Below are positions 1-8,671 of a stretch of 64,000 nucleotides of DNA, piece by piece (within the stretch, counting starts at the first letter, position 1; each line of letters begins with the position of its first letter). Source of the stretch: Bacteroidota bacterium (GTDB taxonomy: Bacteria; Bacteroidota; Bacteroidia; Chitinophagales; LD1); contig JAFDYQ010000019.1 of the NCBI GenBank assembly GCA_018267365.1, positions 1 through 64,000 of the forward strand. The letters run 5' to 3'. The translations under genes were made by a program, and so were the position numbers. Below the pieces are notes generated by a model. It had not been told where the DNA came from. It did not search any database and was given only the letters and a program-made list of their open reading frames with translations.

Positions 1-2
1 CC

Positions 3-65
3 GCCAAGGTACCCGTCCGTGGCAACTATGTAAAGATCGCCGAGGACCTGTTTTCACCGCTGTAG
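3..65 (+). CDS. C-terminal tail of a gene entering from the left
   Basis: The third forward frame is open from the window edge to a TAG at 63-65 and reads as a plausible 20-residue protein tail ending in AEDLFSPL. Codon choice resembles neighbouring genes. The other two forward frames also run some distance, so this is only the most plausible reading; function cannot be inferred. Confidence 0.35.
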   Translation, partial: AKVPVRGNYVKIAEDLFSPL

Positions 66-113
66 CATTAGAGTAGATGCTTGATGCTGCTCGACTATGT
101 GCAGGTGTTCAGT

Positions 114-311
114 CTATAAACTGCAGTCCTTGGTACTGTCAGATTTGAGCAGGCATTCGTTAGAGGCCTCGGCCTCGCTGCCGGCGTTGATCGTGTAGAA
201 GGAAGTATTGTTGCTGCCAAAACTGGTGCAGCCGCAGTGGTAGTCCTTGCGGCAGGAGCTGCCCGCGAGGGCTATGGAGAGCAGTGAGAGGAGTAGCAGT
301 AGATTTTTCAT
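114..311 (-). CDS. small Cys-rich putative lipoprotein
   Basis: A 65-residue protein with an N-terminal MKNLLLLLSLLSIALAG hydrophobic segment followed by SSC, a loose Bacteroidota-style lipobox, and then a charged, cysteine-bearing mature part (YHCGC, NECLL, KDCSL). A longer frame starts at 338, but the ATG at 311 puts the signal peptide at the N terminus and is preferred. It diverges from the hydrolase at 411 and so shares a short intergenic region with it. Family not recognised; it resembles the many tiny envelope lipoproteins of this phylum. Confidence 0.6.
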   Translation of the reverse strand: MKNLLLLLSLLSIALAGSSCRKDYHCGCTSFGSNNTSFYTINAGSEAEASNECLLKSDSTKDCSL

Positions 312-410
312 GGCCGGTATGTGATAGCGATATTGCAAGATAGCAAAAAGTGCTTTCTCCCCGGAGCGCCGCAGATAGGCGTATTTTTACGATATCTTAT
401 CTTTACGGTG

Positions 411-1664
411 ATGAAACACTACTATCTCCTCATGCTCGCCCTGGTCTGTACCCTCGCGGCATCTGCGCAGCAGCGCCACCGGGTGCTTTTCATAGGCAAT
501 AGCTACACCTATGTCAATGACCTGCCGCATACCATCGCACAGTTTGCCGGTGCGCTGGGAGATACGCTGGACTATGATAGCAATACTCCCGGCGGCTATA
601 CCCTGCAGCAGCACAGCACAGATGCTACTACCCTGGCCAGGATAGCGCAGGGTGGCTGGGACTTTGTCGTGCTGCAGGAGCAGAGCCAGCTGCCGTCCTT
701 CCCGCCGGCACAGGTAGAGCAGGACGTATATCCGTATGCCCGCACGCTGGATAGCCTCATACATGCCGCTGACTCGTGTGCAGAGACTGTCTTTTACCTC
801 ACCTGGGGCAAGAAGAATGGAGACGCGTCCAACTGTGCCAGCTATCCGCCTATCTGCACCTATCAGGGCTGCCAGGACCGCCTCTCTGCCTCCTATGTAG
901 AGATGGGCCGGCTCGATCAGGCTACCATAGCGCCTGCAGGTGAGGCCTGGCGCCGGGTCATAGGAGAGGGGCAGGCTTTTGACCTCTATCAGAGCGACCA
1001 GAGCCACCCCAGTATCTATGGCACCTATCTCACGGCGGCAGTATTTTATGAGGTACTCTTCGGCAGAAATGTCACCATAGATACCTACGTCACTGCCGGG
1101 ATATCGGCAGCCGATGCCCTCGATCTGCGTCAGGCAGCCCACGCCACAGTATCAGATAGCCTCGCCAAATGGCTGGAGCCCGGTCATATACCCGTCGCTA
1201 CCTTTAGCGCTCACGCCACCACGCAGGGCGTTGCCACCTTTACGAGCAGCAGTATCAATGGCGATTCTTTTGTCTGGGATTTTGGCGATGGCACCGGCGG
1301 CACAGGAGCCACTACCACACACACCTATGCCACCTCAGGTATCTACACCATCACGCTGACGGTGACAGACCACTGCCTCAGCACGCACTATACCAATGCA
1401 CTCGGCGTGATAGCAGATCATACGGGTATAGCGCAGCAGCAGGCCCGCACGATACAGCTCTACCCCAATCCTGCGCAGCAGCGCTACTATATCTACTGCG
1501 ATGGCCCGCCCGTAGACGCAGTGCTGTATGACGCCCTCGGCCGGGAGGTCAGCCGCCTCGCTATCCACACGGGCGATAATACGTTTGATACGCCTGCGGC
1601 GAAAGGCGTGTACAGGATCATCACCTCCGGTGAAAGAGATAAGTACGAACTGGTAGTAGAGTAA
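411..1664 (+). CDS. secreted SGNH-like hydrolase with PKD domain and T9SS type A tail
   Basis: A 417-residue exported protein. Residues 1-19 form a signal peptide ending ASA-QQ. The next block, LFIGNSYTYVNDLP, carries the GNS variant of the SGNH/GDSL nucleophile motif (Ser31), and D196-x-x-H199 in DQSHPS fits the catalytic Asp/His block; DUF4886-like proteins look like this. Residues about 260-335 form a PKD domain (FVWDFGDGTG). The last 70 residues (YPNPAQQ ... DALGREV ... GVYRI) match the T9SS type A C-terminal signal, so the enzyme should cross the outer membrane and may be surface anchored. Probable activity is deacylation or esterolysis of a glycan; the substrate is unknown. The ATG at 411 was chosen over upstream 321 because it starts the signal peptide. 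Confidence 0.85.
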   Translation: MKHYYLLMLALVCTLAASAQQRHRVLFIGNSYTYVNDLPHTIAQFAGALGDTLDYDSNTPGGYTLQQHSTDATTLARIAQGGWDFVVLQEQSQLPSFPPAQVEQDVYPYARTLDSLIHAADSCAETVFYLTWGKKNGDASNCASYPPICTYQGCQDRLSASYVEMGRLDQATIAPAGEAWRRVIGEGQAFDLYQSDQSHPSIYGTYLTAAVFYEVLFGRNVTIDTYVTAGISAADALDLRQAAHATVSDSLAKWLEPGHIPVATFSAHATTQGVATFTSSSINGDSFVWDFGDGTGGTGATTTHTYATSGIYTITLTVTDHCLSTHYTNALGVIADHTGIAQQQARTIQLYPNPAQQRYYIYCDGPPVDAVLYDALGREVSRLAIHTGDNTFDTPAAKGVYRIITSGERDKYELVVE

Positions 1665-1685
1665 GGAAACAAGAAAACGTACATC

Positions 1686-1837
1686 GTCATTGCGATGAAT
1701 TTTTCCCGCAGAAAATGGATAGCGTGAAATTCAGAAGCAATCTGGAATTAAAGACATCGTAGCGCGTCAGTAGTACGCATAGTGTAAAGCGTGACAGGTA
1801 CATTCCAGATTGCTTCGTCGTTCCTCCTCGCAATGAC
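1686..1837. repeat. imperfect palindromic dispersed-type repeat
   Basis: A 152-base inverted repeat lies between the hydrolase and pnp. The inner arms GAAGCAATCTGGAAT (1734-1748) and ATTCCAGATTGCTTC (1802-1816) are perfect complements over 15 bases. The outer arms GTCATTGCGATGA (from 1686) and TCCTCGCAATGAC (to 1837) pair with one mismatch. Repeats with these words are scattered in many bacterial genomes, including Bacteroidota. No ORF lies inside. Confidence 0.7.
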
Positions 1838-1848
1838 AAGACACAAAT

Positions 1849-1874
1849 AAAAAAAGCGGGGCCAAAACCCCGCT
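1849..1874 (-). terminator. rho-independent terminator of pnp
   Basis: On the minus strand a perfect 7-bp stem AGCGGGG/CCCCGCT with a 6-base loop is followed by a run of seven Ts. It lies about 50 bases beyond the pnp stop codon. Confidence 0.85.
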
Positions 1875-1925
1875 CTCTTTATGTATTTCCTGTCACCTGC
1901 CAACTGGCATCTGACAACTGGATGC

Positions 1926-4061
1926 TTACGCTTCAGCCTTCTTCTCTTCCTTAGGCAGGAGGACCTTGCGGCTCAGCTTAAACTTGCCGGTCTTCTGATC
2001 TACGTCGAGGAGTTTTACCTTGATCACCTCGCCTTCCTTCAGTACACCGTCCATGGTCTCCAGACGCTTGTGAGAGATCTCAGAGATGTGGAGCAGGCCT
2101 TGCTTGCCCGGCATAAACTCTACAAAAGCACCGTAAGGCATGATAGACTTCACAGTAGCCTCGTATACTTCGCCTACTTCCGGCGTAGCTACGATACCCT
2201 TGATGATGCGCAGGGCAGCATTCACAGAGTCAGCATTAGGGCCGAATACCTCTACGCGGCCACGGCCATCAGCCTCCTCGGAGATAGTGATAGTAGTACC
2301 GGTGGTCTTCTGCATCTCTTGTATGATCTTGCCTCCTGGCCCGATGATCGCACCGATGTATTCATTGGCTACAAACATTACCTCGATCTTAGGAGCGTGT
2401 GGCTTGTAGTCTGCATTAGGCTGTGGCATGGTCTCTACCAGCTTGCTCAGGATGTGCAGGCGGCCTTCCTTCGCTTGCTCGAGAGCAGCGGTGAGGAGCT
2501 CCTTAGAGAGGCCGTCTATCTTGATATCCATCTGGCAGGCAGTGATACCCTTGGCAGTACCGCACACCTTAAAATCCATATCACCCAGGTGATCCTCATC
2601 GCCGAGGATGTCAGACAGGATAGCGTGCTTACCGCCATTGTCAGTCACGAGGCCCATAGCGATACCCGATACCGGAGCGGCTATCTTGATACCGGCATCC
2701 ATCAGCGCCAGTGTACCTGCGCACACAGTAGCCATAGATGAGGAGCCGTTAGACTCCAGGATATCAGATACCACGCGTACTACGTATGGTATATCAGCAG
2801 GCATTACCTTCTGCAGCGCACGGAATGCGAGATTGCCGTGGCCTGTCTCCCTGCGGCTGGTGCCACGCGGTGTGCGTGCCTCGCCGGTAGAGAAAGGAGG
2901 GAAGTTGTAATGCAGCATGAACTTCTTCTCTTCATTGATCACTACACCGTCTACAGTCTGCGCGTCCAGAGACGTGCCGAGGGTCACGGTAGTGAGGGAC
3001 TGTGTCTCACCGCGGGTGAAGATAGCCGAGCCGTGTGGGCTAGGCAGGTAGCCTACCTCGCACCAGATAGGGCGTATCTCGTTCATCTTGCGGCCATCGA
3101 GGCGCACGGTCTTATTGAGCATGGTCCAGCGTACAGCCTCTTTCTCCTCATGGTGAAAGTACTGGCCGATCAGGAATGCCTTTTCTTTCAGCTCCTCTGG
3201 TGTGAGGGTAGCCTCAAACTCTGCCTGTACAGCGTCAAACAGTTCCTTGCGCTGATGCTTGTCAGCCAGGCCCTTTGATGCGATCTCTACATATTTGTCA
3301 TATGCATGAGCGTGGATCTTGGTACGCAGCTCTTCGTCGTGTGTCTCATGTGAGTAGGTACGCTTGGTAGCAGTGCCGGCCTCAGCCTGCAGCTCCAGTA
3401 TCACAGCCACTTGCTTCTTGATAGCCTCATGTGCGTAGGCGATAGCCTCTACCATCTCAGCCTCGCTCACCTCTGCCATCTCGCCCTCTACCATCACGAT
3501 AGACTTCTCAGTGGCAGCTACGATCATATCGAGCGTCGTGTTCGGGCCTTCTACGTCAGACTTGCTTGGGTTGATCACCAGTTGCCCGTTGATCTTGGCC
3601 ACGCGGCACTCAGAGATAGGACCGTTGAATGGTATGGTAGATACCGCTAGTGCAGATGACGCTGCGAGGCAGGCCAGTGCATCAGGCAGTTCATTTTCAT
3701 CGGCAGATATGAGGGTCAGGTGTACTACTACATTGGCGTGGTAGTCATCCGGGAAGAGCGGGCGGAGTGCGCGGTCTACCAGGCGGCTGGTCAGGATCTC
3801 ATTCTCGCTAGGGCGTGCTTCACGCTTGAAGAAACCACCCGGGAACTTGCCCGCTGCGGCAAACTTCTCCTGGTACTCTACCGTGAGCGGCATGAAGTCT
3901 ACACCTTCCTTGGCATTGACATCTGCGCAGGCGGTAGCGAGGATCATGGTCTTGCCATACTTCACTACTACGGAGCCGTCGGCCTGCTTGGCCAGGCGGC
4001 CGGTCTCGATCTCTACGGTACGTCCGCCGCCGAGGTCTACTGTCTTTTTGATTACTTTCAT
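1926..4061 (-). CDS. pnp: polynucleotide phosphorylase (PNPase)
   Basis: A 711-residue protein of normal length. It degrades RNA 3' to 5' with phosphate and is a core enzyme of mRNA turnover. The order is RNase PH domain 1 (about 10-140, with [10 protein letters not shown]), a linking helical region, RNase PH domain 2 (about 325-540, with [13 protein letters not shown] and SSSMATVC), KH (about 555-615, [11 protein letters not shown] as the GxxG loop) and S1 (about 620-700, [21 protein letters not shown]). The C-terminal tail is Lys/Glu-rich and short, with no obvious degradosome-scaffold extension. It lies downstream of rpsO, an order common across bacteria, but a rpsO terminator separates the two, so pnp is expressed at least partly from its own promoter. 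Confidence 0.98.
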   Translation of the reverse strand: MKVIKKTVDLGGGRTVEIETGRLAKQADGSVVVKYGKTMILATACADVNAKEGVDFMPLTVEYQEKFAAAGKFPGGFFKREARPSENEILTSRLVDRALRPLFPDDYHANVVVHLTLISADENELPDALACLAASSALAVSTIPFNGPISECRVAKINGQLVINPSKSDVEGPNTTLDMIVAATEKSIVMVEGEMAEVSEAEMVEAIAYAHEAIKKQVAVILELQAEAGTATKRTYSHETHDEELRTKIHAHAYDKYVEIASKGLADKHQRKELFDAVQAEFEATLTPEELKEKAFLIGQYFHHEEKEAVRWTMLNKTVRLDGRKMNEIRPIWCEVGYLPSPHGSAIFTRGETQSLTTVTLGTSLDAQTVDGVVINEEKKFMLHYNFPPFSTGEARTPRGTSRRETGHGNLAFRALQKVMPADIPYVVRVVSDILESNGSSSMATVCAGTLALMDAGIKIAAPVSGIAMGLVTDNGGKHAILSDILGDEDHLGDMDFKVCGTAKGITACQMDIKIDGLSKELLTAALEQAKEGRLHILSKLVETMPQPNADYKPHAPKIEVMFVANEYIGAIIGPGGKIIQEMQKTTGTTITISEEADGRGRVEVFGPNADSVNAALRIIKGIVATPEVGEVYEATVKSIMPYGAFVEFMPGKQGLLHISEISHKRLETMDGVLKEGEVIKVKLLDVDQKTGKFKLSRKVLLPKEEKKAEA

Positions 4062-4258
4062 CTTTGTTTGTTTTTGCCCTGGCGGTATTGCCGGAGCGGG
4101 TTATGATTATTGATTACTTACTTTGGGAAAATAGCGATAAACGCCTATCAGTCAGCAGACTAAAGGGGGAATTGGGGATTGTATGTTAAGAGGAATGACT
4201 GCCTCAGGCAATCATAGATCATAAATCAACAATCAGAAATACGGTGCCCCCTTTAAAA

Positions 4259-4288
4259 GCAAAAAGGTCGGTGTATCCACCAACCTTT
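4259..4288 (-). terminator. terminator downstream of rpsO
   Basis: The minus strand reads AAAGGTTGGTG-GAT-CACCGACCTTT followed by a T-run. The stem is 11 bp including one G-U pair, starting just after the rpsO stop. Read-through past this hairpin would couple rpsO to pnp. Confidence 0.8.
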
Positions 4289-4298
4289 CTGAGGGTCT

Positions 4299-4568
4299 TT
4301 ATTTTCTGATGCCGAGCTTTTCGATCAGGGCACGGTAGCCATTGAGGTCCGTCTTGCTCAGGTAGTTCAGCAGCCTGCGGCGCTTGCCTACCAGCTTGAG
4401 GAGGGCGCGTGTGTTGGAGTGGTCCTTCTTATTAGTAGAGAGGTGACCGGAGATGTGGTTGATACGGTGAGTGAAAAGAGCGATCTGGCCTTCTGTAGAG
4501 CCTGTATTCTTCTCAGAGCCGCCGTATGTCTTGAAGAGTTCGTTTTGTGTTTCTGCAGTCAGTTTCAT
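4299..4568 (-). CDS. rpsO: 30S ribosomal protein S15
   Basis: Eighty-nine residues, the standard S15 length. S15 is a primary binder of the 16S rRNA central domain in small-subunit assembly. The conserved signature is intact: [21 protein letters not shown], then [25 protein letters not shown], the helix pair that contacts the rRNA three-way junction. The N terminus [23 protein letters not shown] is family-like. It stands upstream of pnp and has a near-consensus promoter at 4603-4633. Confidence 0.98.
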   Translation of the reverse strand: MKLTAETQNELFKTYGGSEKNTGSTEGQIALFTHRINHISGHLSTNKKDHSNTRALLKLVGKRRRLLNYLSKTDLNGYRALIEKLGIRK

Positions 4569-4602
4569 CTGTGCTTGACTTTGTTTTATTTCTTGTGAGG
4601 CG

Positions 4603-4633
4603 CAAAGATAACCTCATTTTTCATAAATGCAAA
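4603..4633 (-). promoter_or_regulatory. Bacteroidota-type promoter of rpsO
   Basis: On the minus strand a -33 TTTG (4630-4633) is followed after exactly 19 bases by TATCTTTG (4603-4610), a full match to the TAnnTTTG -7 box. The start codon is 34 bases downstream. Confidence 0.8.
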
Positions 4634-4700
4634 CGGTGGTCGAAAATGAATAATCCGTGTGGATAGGAAGGTATTGCATACAATAGAAGACATCGGTTCT

Positions 4701-5060
4701 CTATGCCGCATCCAGCCCCTCTATCTGCATCGTGCTCAGGCGCGGCAGAAAGAGGCGCAGGTTGCCCCGGCGGAGGGCCTCTTGGTTAAACTTATCTCTG
4801 CCCGTATACGCAAGGTCAGCCATAAAGTGGTCGGTGGCCAGGCTCGTGATCACGGTGGTAGAGGTGAGCACGGCTTCACATACATATTCACCCACTATCT
4901 CGCGGTAGTCGCCATATAGCCTGAGGGTGTAGCGCAGTACCACCCTGTGAGGCTCTGAGATATGATAGTGATAGATGTCCCTGCAAAAGGGGCTCTCTGG
5001 CAGCCGGCTGGTGTCCAGCTCTATATACTTATCGTAGATGTCGGTCTTGATCGCATTCAT
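4701..5060 (-). CDS. hypothetical protein, 119 residues
   Basis: A soluble protein with no signal peptide or membrane segment. It is rich in Tyr, Arg and acidic residues (DIYDKYIELD, YGDYREIVGEYVCEAV) and seems a compact alpha/beta fold; I do not recognise a family. Reality is supported by codon use like its neighbours and by a near-perfect promoter whose -7 box ends 4 bases before the ATG at 5058-5060, which would give a leaderless mRNA. It is a single-gene unit between the lipoprotein gene on one side and rpsO on the other. Confidence 0.7.
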   Translation of the reverse strand: MNAIKTDIYDKYIELDTSRLPESPFCRDIYHYHISEPHRVVLRYTLRLYGDYREIVGEYVCEAVLTSTTVITSLATDHFMADLAYTGRDKFNQEALRRGNLRLFLPRLSTMQIEGLDAA

Positions 5061-5064
5061 TGTC

Positions 5065-5096
5065 CAAATATAGCATTAGCTAATTAAAATAGCAAA
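5065..5096 (-). promoter_or_regulatory. promoter abutting the start codon of the 119-residue protein
   Basis: The minus strand has TTTG (5093-5096), a 20-base spacer and TATATTTG (5065-5072), both boxes perfect. Only GACA separates the -7 box from the ATG, so transcription probably starts at or next to the start codon. Confidence 0.75.
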
Positions 5097-5117
5097 TACT
5101 AAGATAAGGGCGGGTAA

Positions 5118-5144
5118 ATAAAAGGGAGACTCAATGGTCTCCCT
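5118..5144 (-). terminator. terminator of the YXWG-rich lipoprotein gene
   Basis: Minus strand AAGGGAGAC-CATTGA-GTCTCCCTT is a 9-bp perfect stem followed by a TTTATTT tail, just downstream of the stop at 5167. Confidence 0.8.
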
Positions 5145-5166
5145 TGTCTGATTGCTTTTTGTGATT

Positions 5167-6759
5167 CTAGTGTGGTCTCGGTGCAGGATGAGATATAGGT
5201 GCACTCTGACGCGGCTGTGCCTGAGGTGCAGAGCGCGGCTGCATCTGCGGTACGGAGCGCTGCTCTATGCGCGGTTGTACTCTCTGTATCTGAGGTGAGG
5301 TAGAGGGACGCTGCATCGGCTGCTGCTGTGGAGCAGTGCGCTGCGGCTGCTGTAGCTGTGGCTGTACTGGTCGCTCTGCCGGGCGCTGCTGTGGAGCACT
5401 GCGTTGCGGCTCCTGTAGCTGCTGCCGCACGGGGCGCTCTGTAGGGCGCTGCTGCGGGGTAGGGCGCTCTACAGGCCTTTGAGTCGGTGTCTCCTGAGGG
5501 CGCTGTACAGGCTGTGTCTGTGGCCTGGTCTGTGGCTGTCGCGTAGGCTGGGTCTGTACCGGCTGCTCCTGAGGGCGGCTGGCAGGCTCCCGTGTGCGAG
5601 GTATCGATTGATATGGATTAGATGGATTGTTAGGATTGCTATGCTCTGCAGGTGGTATGGTATTCTTCTGCTGGTCCAGGCCATTCTGGCGGATGATGCC
5701 ATGCACAGCAGTGGCATTGATCGCCTTCACCTCGGCGGGAGGCACCACTTTCGGCGGAGCCGCCTTAGCGGGATTAGCATTTTTCAGATCGGGGCGGTAC
5801 AGGTTCAGTCTGCCACCGGCCTCTCTGGCGCCGGTAGCTACCGGCTTATTCACATCTGCCACAGTCACCGTATTGACTCTATGGCCTGTAGCCCGCTCTA
5901 CATTATTCAGTGTAGGGCCTGCATTGAAGGTCACATTGTTGTATACGTTCGTATTGTTGATCACCGTGATGTTGGTCACATTGTTATTGATAATGGTAGT
6001 GTTGGTATTGTGGTCCACTATATGGTTGTACACATCGTGGTCTACGATGTGGTTTTGCGGGCAGAAGTTCCAGTAGTCTGCCCCGGGCCTGTAGCCGGCG
6101 TAGTAGTTCACATTAGGGCTGATGGGGGCCCAGCCGTAGTAGCCGCCGTAGGTACCCCAGGTCACCCATGCCGGTGCCCAGGTAGAGCCCGGTACCCACA
6201 TCCAGCCGTAGCCCGGCTCATAAAACCAGCGGCCATAGTGAAATGGTGCCCAGCCCCAGCGGTAGCCTGATACCCAGGTCCAGCCATACTGGGTGTACTC
6301 CCAGTGGCCGTTGGTAGCGTAGGGGCGGAAGCCCGGTCCCTGTGCCGGCACCCATACGTAGCCATAGCTGCCATAGCTCATCCAGGAGCCGTAGGGAGCC
6401 AGCTCATCATAGAAGGTCTGATAGGATGGCTGATAGTAGTCCACACGCTGCTGGTGGGTAGCATAGTACTGGTCATCATCAGCATACTGATCATTGTAGG
6501 CTTGCGTATTGTCATAGCTCTGTGCCGGCTGGCTGTACTGATCAGGAGCTACATACTCCTGCTGGCTGGTGGTAGCGGGCGGAGGTGTCTGTACAGGAGC
6601 TGCAGTATAGTCAGATGGAGATGGCACGTACGGTTTGTCATCTGCTGAGGGGCTGGCCACAGGTGGCGGTGAGCTGGTGGTAGCAGAGCTGTAGTGTCGT
6701 GTCTTGCAGGCGGCCAGGGAGGCGGCGAGCAGCAGGGCTATAAGGATGCTTCTGGTCAT
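5167..6759 (-). CDS. large Trp/Tyr-rich lipoprotein (DUF6600-like) with Q/P/R-rich tail
   Basis: A 530-residue lipoprotein with lipobox LAAC (Cys18). After a Ser/Pro/Gln-rich linker with many Tyr, residues about 105-235 carry repeated aromatic units: YGSWMSYGSYGYVWVP, GHWEYTQYGWTWVSGYRWGWAPFHYGRWFY, YGWMWVPGSTWAPAWVTWG. This is the pattern of DUF6600 / WxxGxW-type envelope proteins. An Asn/Thr/Val-rich stretch follows (TTIINNNVTNITVINNTN), which looks like beta-helix strand repeats. The last ~150 residues are low-complexity Gln/Pro/Arg (repeats of QRPxERPxQ), strongly basic and probably disordered. Anchoring in the envelope is inferred; no catalytic residues are evident. It is transcribed alone, with its own terminator. 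Confidence 0.85.
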   Translation of the reverse strand: MTRSILIALLLAASLAACKTRHYSSATTSSPPPVASPSADDKPYVPSPSDYTAAPVQTPPPATTSQQEYVAPDQYSQPAQSYDNTQAYNDQYADDDQYYATHQQRVDYYQPSYQTFYDELAPYGSWMSYGSYGYVWVPAQGPGFRPYATNGHWEYTQYGWTWVSGYRWGWAPFHYGRWFYEPGYGWMWVPGSTWAPAWVTWGTYGGYYGWAPISPNVNYYAGYRPGADYWNFCPQNHIVDHDVYNHIVDHNTNTTIINNNVTNITVINNTNVYNNVTFNAGPTLNNVERATGHRVNTVTVADVNKPVATGAREAGGRLNLYRPDLKNANPAKAAPPKVVPPAEVKAINATAVHGIIRQNGLDQQKNTIPPAEHSNPNNPSNPYQSIPRTREPASRPQEQPVQTQPTRQPQTRPQTQPVQRPQETPTQRPVERPTPQQRPTERPVRQQLQEPQRSAPQQRPAERPVQPQLQQPQRTAPQQQPMQRPSTSPQIQRVQPRIEQRSVPQMQPRSAPQAQPRQSAPISHPAPRPH

Positions 6760-6883
6760 AGTGATAGGATGAATGTGGGTAAAGATATTAAAATCATGTA
6801 TGCGCAGCTATGATACAAGACCATGCCATGCGCTGATCTACATGATCTTACTCACAGATTTTAACAAAAAGGGTGGGAGAGGA

Positions 6884-7177
6884 CTAGGCCTTCTTTTCTT
6901 CCGCCTTGCCTGCTACAGCCTGGGTCAGGTCTGTAGAGATACCGGACTTCTCTATGCGGATCTTGACATTGGAGGCTATCTCTACGAGAAAGGTCGTATC
7001 GTCCACCTTGTCTATCCTGCCGTGGATACCATTGGTGGTCACCACCTTGTCACCCTTCTGCAGGCCATCTACAAAGGCGCGTTCTTTCTTTACCTTCTGG
7101 CTCTGCGGGCGTATAAAGAAGAAATATATCACAGCAAACATCGCTGCATATATGAGTATCATGATTTTAGGATCCAT
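6884..7177 (-). CDS. yajC: Sec translocase accessory subunit YajC
   Basis: Ninety-seven residues with one N-terminal membrane helix (IMILIYAAMFAVIYFFFI) immediately followed by the family signature RPQSQKVKKE and a cytosolic domain GLQKGDKVVTTNGIHGRI. YajC associates with SecDF-YidC in protein export. It lies 3 bases after the stop of the DUF1573 lipoprotein gene, so the two are co-transcribed; this yajC neighbour is frequent in Bacteroidota. Confidence 0.95.
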   Translation of the reverse strand: MDPKIMILIYAAMFAVIYFFFIRPQSQKVKKERAFVDGLQKGDKVVTTNGIHGRIDKVDDTTFLVEIASNVKIRIEKSGISTDLTQAVAGKAEEKKA

Positions 7178-7180
7178 TGC

Positions 7181-7666
7181 TTATTTTTTGTCGTCTTTTT
7201 TATCTTCTTTCTTATCGTCAGCATCGTGAGGGGTCACCTCGCCGGAGAGGAATATCTCCTCATTGTGCATCAGGGTATTCATCTGCATGGTCACAGACTT
7301 GTGCTGCTCGCCCCTTTTGCCGGCAGAGTTGAAGGTCACTTTGACCTCAGCCGTAGCGCCCGGTGCGATCGGTTCCTTAGGGTATTCCGGTACAGTACAG
7401 CCGCAGGAGCCCCAGGCATTGGCTATGATCAGGGGCTTGGCACCGGTGTTTTTTACCTGGAAGATGTGCGTCACTTTATCGCCTTCGGCAATCGTACCAA
7501 ACTTGAATTCTTTCTCCGGAAACTCTACCGAGGTGGTATCCTTCAGGATAGACTCCGGCAGGCCGGCATATGGATTTCCTTTTTTGAAAAAGGGGTTGTG
7601 TTCCTTGTCGCAGCTGGTCAGGATCAGACCTGACAGGCACAGCGTAGCAAATATTACTTTCCTCAT
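7181..7666 (-). CDS. DUF1573 domain lipoprotein
   Basis: A 161-residue protein. Lipobox LTSC (Cys19) follows a hydrophobic MRKVIFATLCLSGLI segment. The mature part has the DUF1573 Ig-like fold: FKFGTIAEGDKVTHIFQVKNTG, then the signature WGSCGCTVPEYPKEPIAPG and VTFNSAGKRG. The tail is a run of Asp/Lys (DDKKEDKKDDKK). The function of DUF1573 is not established; its fold resembles ASH/MSP domains. An upstream frame starts at 7696, but the ATG at 7666 is the natural start of the signal peptide. First gene of the DUF1573-yajC unit. Confidence 0.9.
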   Translation of the reverse strand: MRKVIFATLCLSGLILTSCDKEHNPFFKKGNPYAGLPESILKDTTSVEFPEKEFKFGTIAEGDKVTHIFQVKNTGAKPLIIANAWGSCGCTVPEYPKEPIAPGATAEVKVTFNSAGKRGEQHKSVTMQMNTLMHNEEIFLSGEVTPHDADDKKEDKKDDKK

Positions 7667-7674
7667 AGCGCGGG

Positions 7675-7682
7675 CAAATATA
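7675..7682 (-). promoter_or_regulatory. -7 box of the DUF1573-yajC unit
   Basis: Minus strand TATATTTG is a full TAnnTTTG match ending 8 bases before the ATG at 7666. No good -33 TTTG is seen at the expected distance, so the call rests on one box. Confidence 0.5.
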
Positions 7683-7792
7683 ACATAAACCACCAAAGAC
7701 CTTAAAACCTGCGTTTATTGCCAAACTAAATGTTTTTCCTTATGCTTGCAGAGGGTGTGGGGGCACACACGATCCTCCCTATCCAATCTGAT

Positions 7793-8578
7793 ATGAAGCA
7801 GCTACTCAGCCTGGTACAAAAGATAAACGGTTTCCTATACTACCTCATCCAGCTGGGGGCCAAAGACGGATGGAAGGCCTACCGGCGGTCTGTGTCCGAG
7901 CCGGCGGGTACATATGCAGTACAGATGAAGCACCTGCGTGCTCCCTTTTACCTGCGGAGCGGTACGTCAGACCGCGGGGTGTTTGAGCAGGTCTTTTTGC
8001 ATAAGGACTATGAGCTGTCCCAGGACTTGAACCCAGCCGTGATAGTGGACTGCGGGGCCAATATAGGACTGGCTTCCGTCTTCTTTGCCAATAGGTACCC
8101 GAAGGCTAAGATCATAGCCGTGGAGCCTGAAAAAAACAATGTAGACATGGCCCGGCGCAATCTGCAGCCCTACCCGAATGTAAGCATAGAGGCAAATGGA
8201 GTATGGAATAAGGACTGCCACCTGGAGGTGGTAGCGGGGCCGGACGGGCAGCCCTGGAGCTTTATGGTGAGACCGGTGGCGCAGGAGCGGCCGGATACGA
8301 TCCCCGCTATCAGCATACAGGGGATCATAGATAAATACAACCTCTCCCGGATAGACATTCTCAAGATAGATATCGAGTGCTCGGAGTCTGAGCTTTTTGC
8401 CGAGAATGTAGACCTATGGATAGGCAAGATAGGTACTATCGTGATAGAGCTGCACGACTGGATGAAGCCCCTCACCAGCAAGACTTTCCTGCAGACGATG
8501 GCCAGGTATGACTTTGCCGTGACCCAAAAGGGAGAAAATATCATAGCCCGCCAGATATTTGACCGGCAGGTCTCATAG
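7793..8578 (+). CDS. FkbM-family SAM-dependent methyltransferase
   Basis: A 261-residue methyltransferase. The Rossmann core is clear: VIVDCGANIGLASVFFANRYP (motif I), IIAVEPEKNN (acidic end of strand 2), and RIDILKIDIECSESELF with TIVIELHDW later, the FkbM pattern. These enzymes usually O-methylate sugars or lipids of surface polymers. The N terminus MKQLLSLVQKINGFLYY is amphipathic with no signal. A longer frame from 7730 exists, but the ATG at 7793 gives a normal family length. No glycan cluster surrounds it, so the substrate is open. Confidence 0.88.
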   Translation: MKQLLSLVQKINGFLYYLIQLGAKDGWKAYRRSVSEPAGTYAVQMKHLRAPFYLRSGTSDRGVFEQVFLHKDYELSQDLNPAVIVDCGANIGLASVFFANRYPKAKIIAVEPEKNNVDMARRNLQPYPNVSIEANGVWNKDCHLEVVAGPDGQPWSFMVRPVAQERPDTIPAISIQGIIDKYNLSRIDILKIDIECSESELFAENVDLWIGKIGTIVIELHDWMKPLTSKTFLQTMARYDFAVTQKGENIIARQIFDRQVS

Positions 8579-8671
8579 GTGGTATACTGGCAAAGTAAGC
8601 TGGTATCATTTATGTGTTAGCATATGGCCGCATCGGCGTTTACCTTTGCCGGCCAGTAAAGCACAAAAGAT

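Noticed and set aside
1881-2741. 286-codon plus-strand ORF antisense to pnp
   Set aside because: The true gene on the other strand is a full PNPase; the shadow has no recognisable domain and starts in its terminator region.
5479-6270. 263-codon plus-strand ORF opposite the YXWG-rich lipoprotein
   Set aside because: Low-complexity Arg/Leu/Val product caused by the repetitive coding sequence below it.
6773-7633. 286-codon plus-strand ORF over yajC and DUF1573
   Set aside because: Both genes underneath are recognised families; the overlap is antisense noise.
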